Assembly (NCBI GenBank): GCA_947177925.1
Contig: CAMWWJ010000168.1
Span: forward strand, 1 to 7,246
Reading direction: 5' to 3'
DNA: 7,246 bases
DNA from: an uncultured Lachnospiraceae bacterium
GTDB taxonomy: Bacteria > Bacillota > Clostridia > Lachnospirales > Lachnospiraceae
The notes under the pieces were generated by a model. The model was not told where the DNA came from. It saw only the letters and a list, made by a program, of their open reading frames with translations, and made no database searches. A program made the position numbers and the translations under genes. Of this stretch, positions 6,142 to 7,246 are shown in pieces (position 1 is the stretch's first letter; every line of letters starts with the position of its first letter).

Positions 6142-7246
6142 ATCCCAAGCGTTCTCAGGCTCTGCCTTTAAGGTAATCTTTACCTTTTTGTCTGCGACAA
6201 GCTTCTTTGACGGGGCTGTTATGGTCAGCTCTGTGACTTCTATCGGCTGGTTTTGGGTATTTCCATCAGACTGGGAGGTATCTTTTCCCGGTTGTGGAGT
6301 ATTGCCTTCTGGATTTTGTGTGTTCCCACCATTCTTTGCCTTTACCGTAATTGTAATGGTCGTTGTCTTTGTTATACCATTTTCCGTATAGGATATCTCA
6401 AACGTATAACTTCCCGGTTTATTCATGTCAATCCCTGTTGCATCTATTGTATAGGAATCTTCTTCAAGTACCTTCTTGTCAGAATTTTTATAAACCGCTG
6501 TTACTGTCAGGTCGTTCAGGTTCAGTTGCTGGCCCTGCTCATATGTGCTCTTTGTTTTTGAAGCCTGCAAATCAATCAGAATCTTCTCTTCCCTGTTTCC
6601 GCCACCATTTCCTCCTTCGCCACTGGTTCCATAGCCTGCCATAGACCAGATACCAGATGAAAGATTTATATGCAAAGCTGGACAAACGCCGTCAAGGCTA
6701 GTGTCGACAATACAGCCATTCCGAAAGACATACCCAAAGTAGTTAACAGATGCGGCACCGTAACTACTATAGCCGGGCGAGCGCAGCCACCACCAGCAGT
6801 TGTCGTTTCCACCCGTGGAGCTACCATTACCATTATATGTACTGGTTCCTCTTGCACATACATAGTTGCTAGGTTGAACCCATCGACTTGCCGAATTAGT
6901 ACTGTAATCACTACAGAATCCATATGCCTCATTCGTCACTTCGCTGATCGAAAGCAGATAGATCTTATCATTTGTATTGTTCCCACCTTCTATATCAAGA
7001 TATGGGTTATTCTCATTCACTACATTTTGTGCTACGATAGCACCCTGCTCACTGCTACTGAAGGCTGTGCTATAAAAGCTGTTGTTCAGCCAGTTCCTTA
7101 TGGTGCTGTTTTCCCATGTAATACTTTCGTATTCTTCGTTATACTCCTTACAGTCAATGGCTCTATCCGCCACTACGAACAGAGTATTTCCATCATTGTT
7201 CAATACCTTCCACTTTATCCGTTCCCATTTGAAATAGCGGTAGCCG
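6100..7246 (-). CDS. DUF6273 / Big_3 / Big_2 surface protein (5' end outside window, 3' end frameshifted)
   Basis: The frame is open through the right edge (GYRYFKWERIKWKV precedes the TTG at 7201-7203), so that TTG is an internal Leu codon, not a start. Domains in order are: DUF6273 (about 6655-7246), with DRAIDC, ITWENSTIRNWLN, KIYLLSISEV, the hallmark WWWLRSPG (6772-6795) and CPALHINLSS; a Gly-rich spacer; a Big_3 Ig-like domain (about 6340-6585), with LTVTAVY and KPGSYTFEISYTENG; a Pro/Asn/Gly/Gln linker (about 6244-6339); and the first half of a Big_2 domain from about 6243. The frame then runs into an unrelated tail and stops at 6100-6102. The function of DUF6273 is unknown. Fused Ig-like domains point to an extracellular, wall-exposed protein. 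The signal peptide would lie outside the window. Confidence 0.85.
   Translation of the reverse strand, partial: GYRYFKWERIKWKVLNNDGNTLFVVADRAIDCKEYNEEYESITWENSTIRNWLNNSFYSTAFSSSEQGAIVAQNVVNENNPYLDIEGGNNTNDKIYLLSISEVTNEAYGFCSDYSTNSASRWVQPSNYVCARGTSTYNGNGSSTGGNDNCWWWLRSPGYSSYGAASVNYFGYVFRNGCIVDTSLDGVCPALHINLSSGIWSMAGYGTSGEGGNGGGNREEKILIDLQASKTKSTYEQGQQLNLNDLTVTAVYKNSDKKVLEEDSYTIDATGIDMNKPGSYTFEISYTENGITKTTTITITVKAKNGGNTQNPEGNTPQPGKDTSQSDGNTQNQPIEVTELTITAPSKKLVADKKVKITLKAEPENAWDKTGRGSQSTLIRP
6113..6153 (-). repeat. 35-bp segment bounded by AACGCT direct repeats at the Big_2 frameshift
   Basis: AACGCT occurs on the minus strand at 6148-6153 and again at 6113-6118, exactly 35 bp apart. Joining the flanks at one copy gives GAG-AAC-GCT-AAT-AAG-ACC, that is PENANKT, a normal Big_2 sequence with no frameshift. 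The extra 35 bp, which is not a multiple of three, therefore breaks the frame. Confidence 0.6.
6682..6771 (-). other. Candidate variable patch of the DUF6273 domain
   Basis: These 30 codons lie between LRSPG and the closing CPALHINLSS. Twenty-seven of 30 end in a pyrimidine. Among the 18 codons where the third base is free to be a purine, 15 end in C or T, and three of the four Ser codons are AGY. A 30-codon stretch of the adjacent Big_3 domain has 11 of 30. Amino acids are dominated by Tyr, Ser, Gly, Val, Asp, Phe and Asn. This is the codon pattern expected from AAY-derived sites, but no template repeat or reverse transcriptase is in the window. Confidence 0.35.

Noticed and set aside
6666..6932. 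88-codon frame on the minus strand inside the DUF6273 region
   Set aside because: It overlaps the real DUF6273 frame, which has family motifs throughout (WWWLRSPG, PALHINLSS). The alternative product matches nothing I know.
7201..7203. TTG as start codon of the DUF6273 protein
   Set aside because: The frame continues upstream to the window edge with typical DUF6273 sequence (IKWKVLNNDG), so the TTG encodes an internal Leu.

Overview
All five protein genes lie on the minus strand. In transcription order (right to left) they are: a DUF6273/bacterial-Ig surface protein cut by the right edge, an 832-residue secreted multi-domain surface protein, a YfcE-like metallophosphoesterase, a thioredoxin reductase (trxB), and an SH3/NlpC-P60 cell-wall hydrolase cut by the left edge. 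The moderately AT-rich composition, strong GGAGG-type ribosome sites, A/T-rich promoters and the Ig-like, FN3 and DUF6273 repeats suggest a Gram-positive gut Firmicute, most likely of the Lachnospiraceae. This assignment rests on family resemblance only.

Right part (about 5950-7246): the C-terminal portion of an exported protein with a DUF6273 domain, a Big_3 Ig-like domain, a Pro/Asn/Gly/Gln linker and a Big_2 domain. The Big_2 domain is broken by a frameshift near 6113-6153. Its second half is intact in another frame and runs to a stop at 5948. The intergenic stretch 5673-5947 holds the promoter of the next gene and at most a tiny hydrophobic ORF.

Middle (3174-5672): a signal-peptide protein built of beta-sandwich repeats, with two very acidic tracts, one of them inserted inside an Ig-like domain. 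After a 64-bp gap comes a phosphoesterase with all metal-binding motifs and an unusual helical C-terminal extension.

Left part (1-2311): trxB behind its own TATAAT promoter, then the hydrolase behind a near-consensus TTGACA-17-TATATT promoter. That promoter is covered by a 29-bp dyad and followed by an exact match to the WalR (YycF) consensus. The last ~60 bases at the left edge turn GC-rich and carry non-conservative changes, including loss of the third catalytic residue.

No RNA gene, CRISPR array, insertion sequence or convincing intrinsic terminator was found. The genes do not form an obvious pathway. Three of the five products are exported cell-envelope proteins, one is a cytoplasmic redox enzyme and one a probable phosphodiesterase. 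The points most worth following up are the VR-like codon pattern in the DUF6273 domain, the broken Big_2 domain, and the layered control region of the hydrolase.
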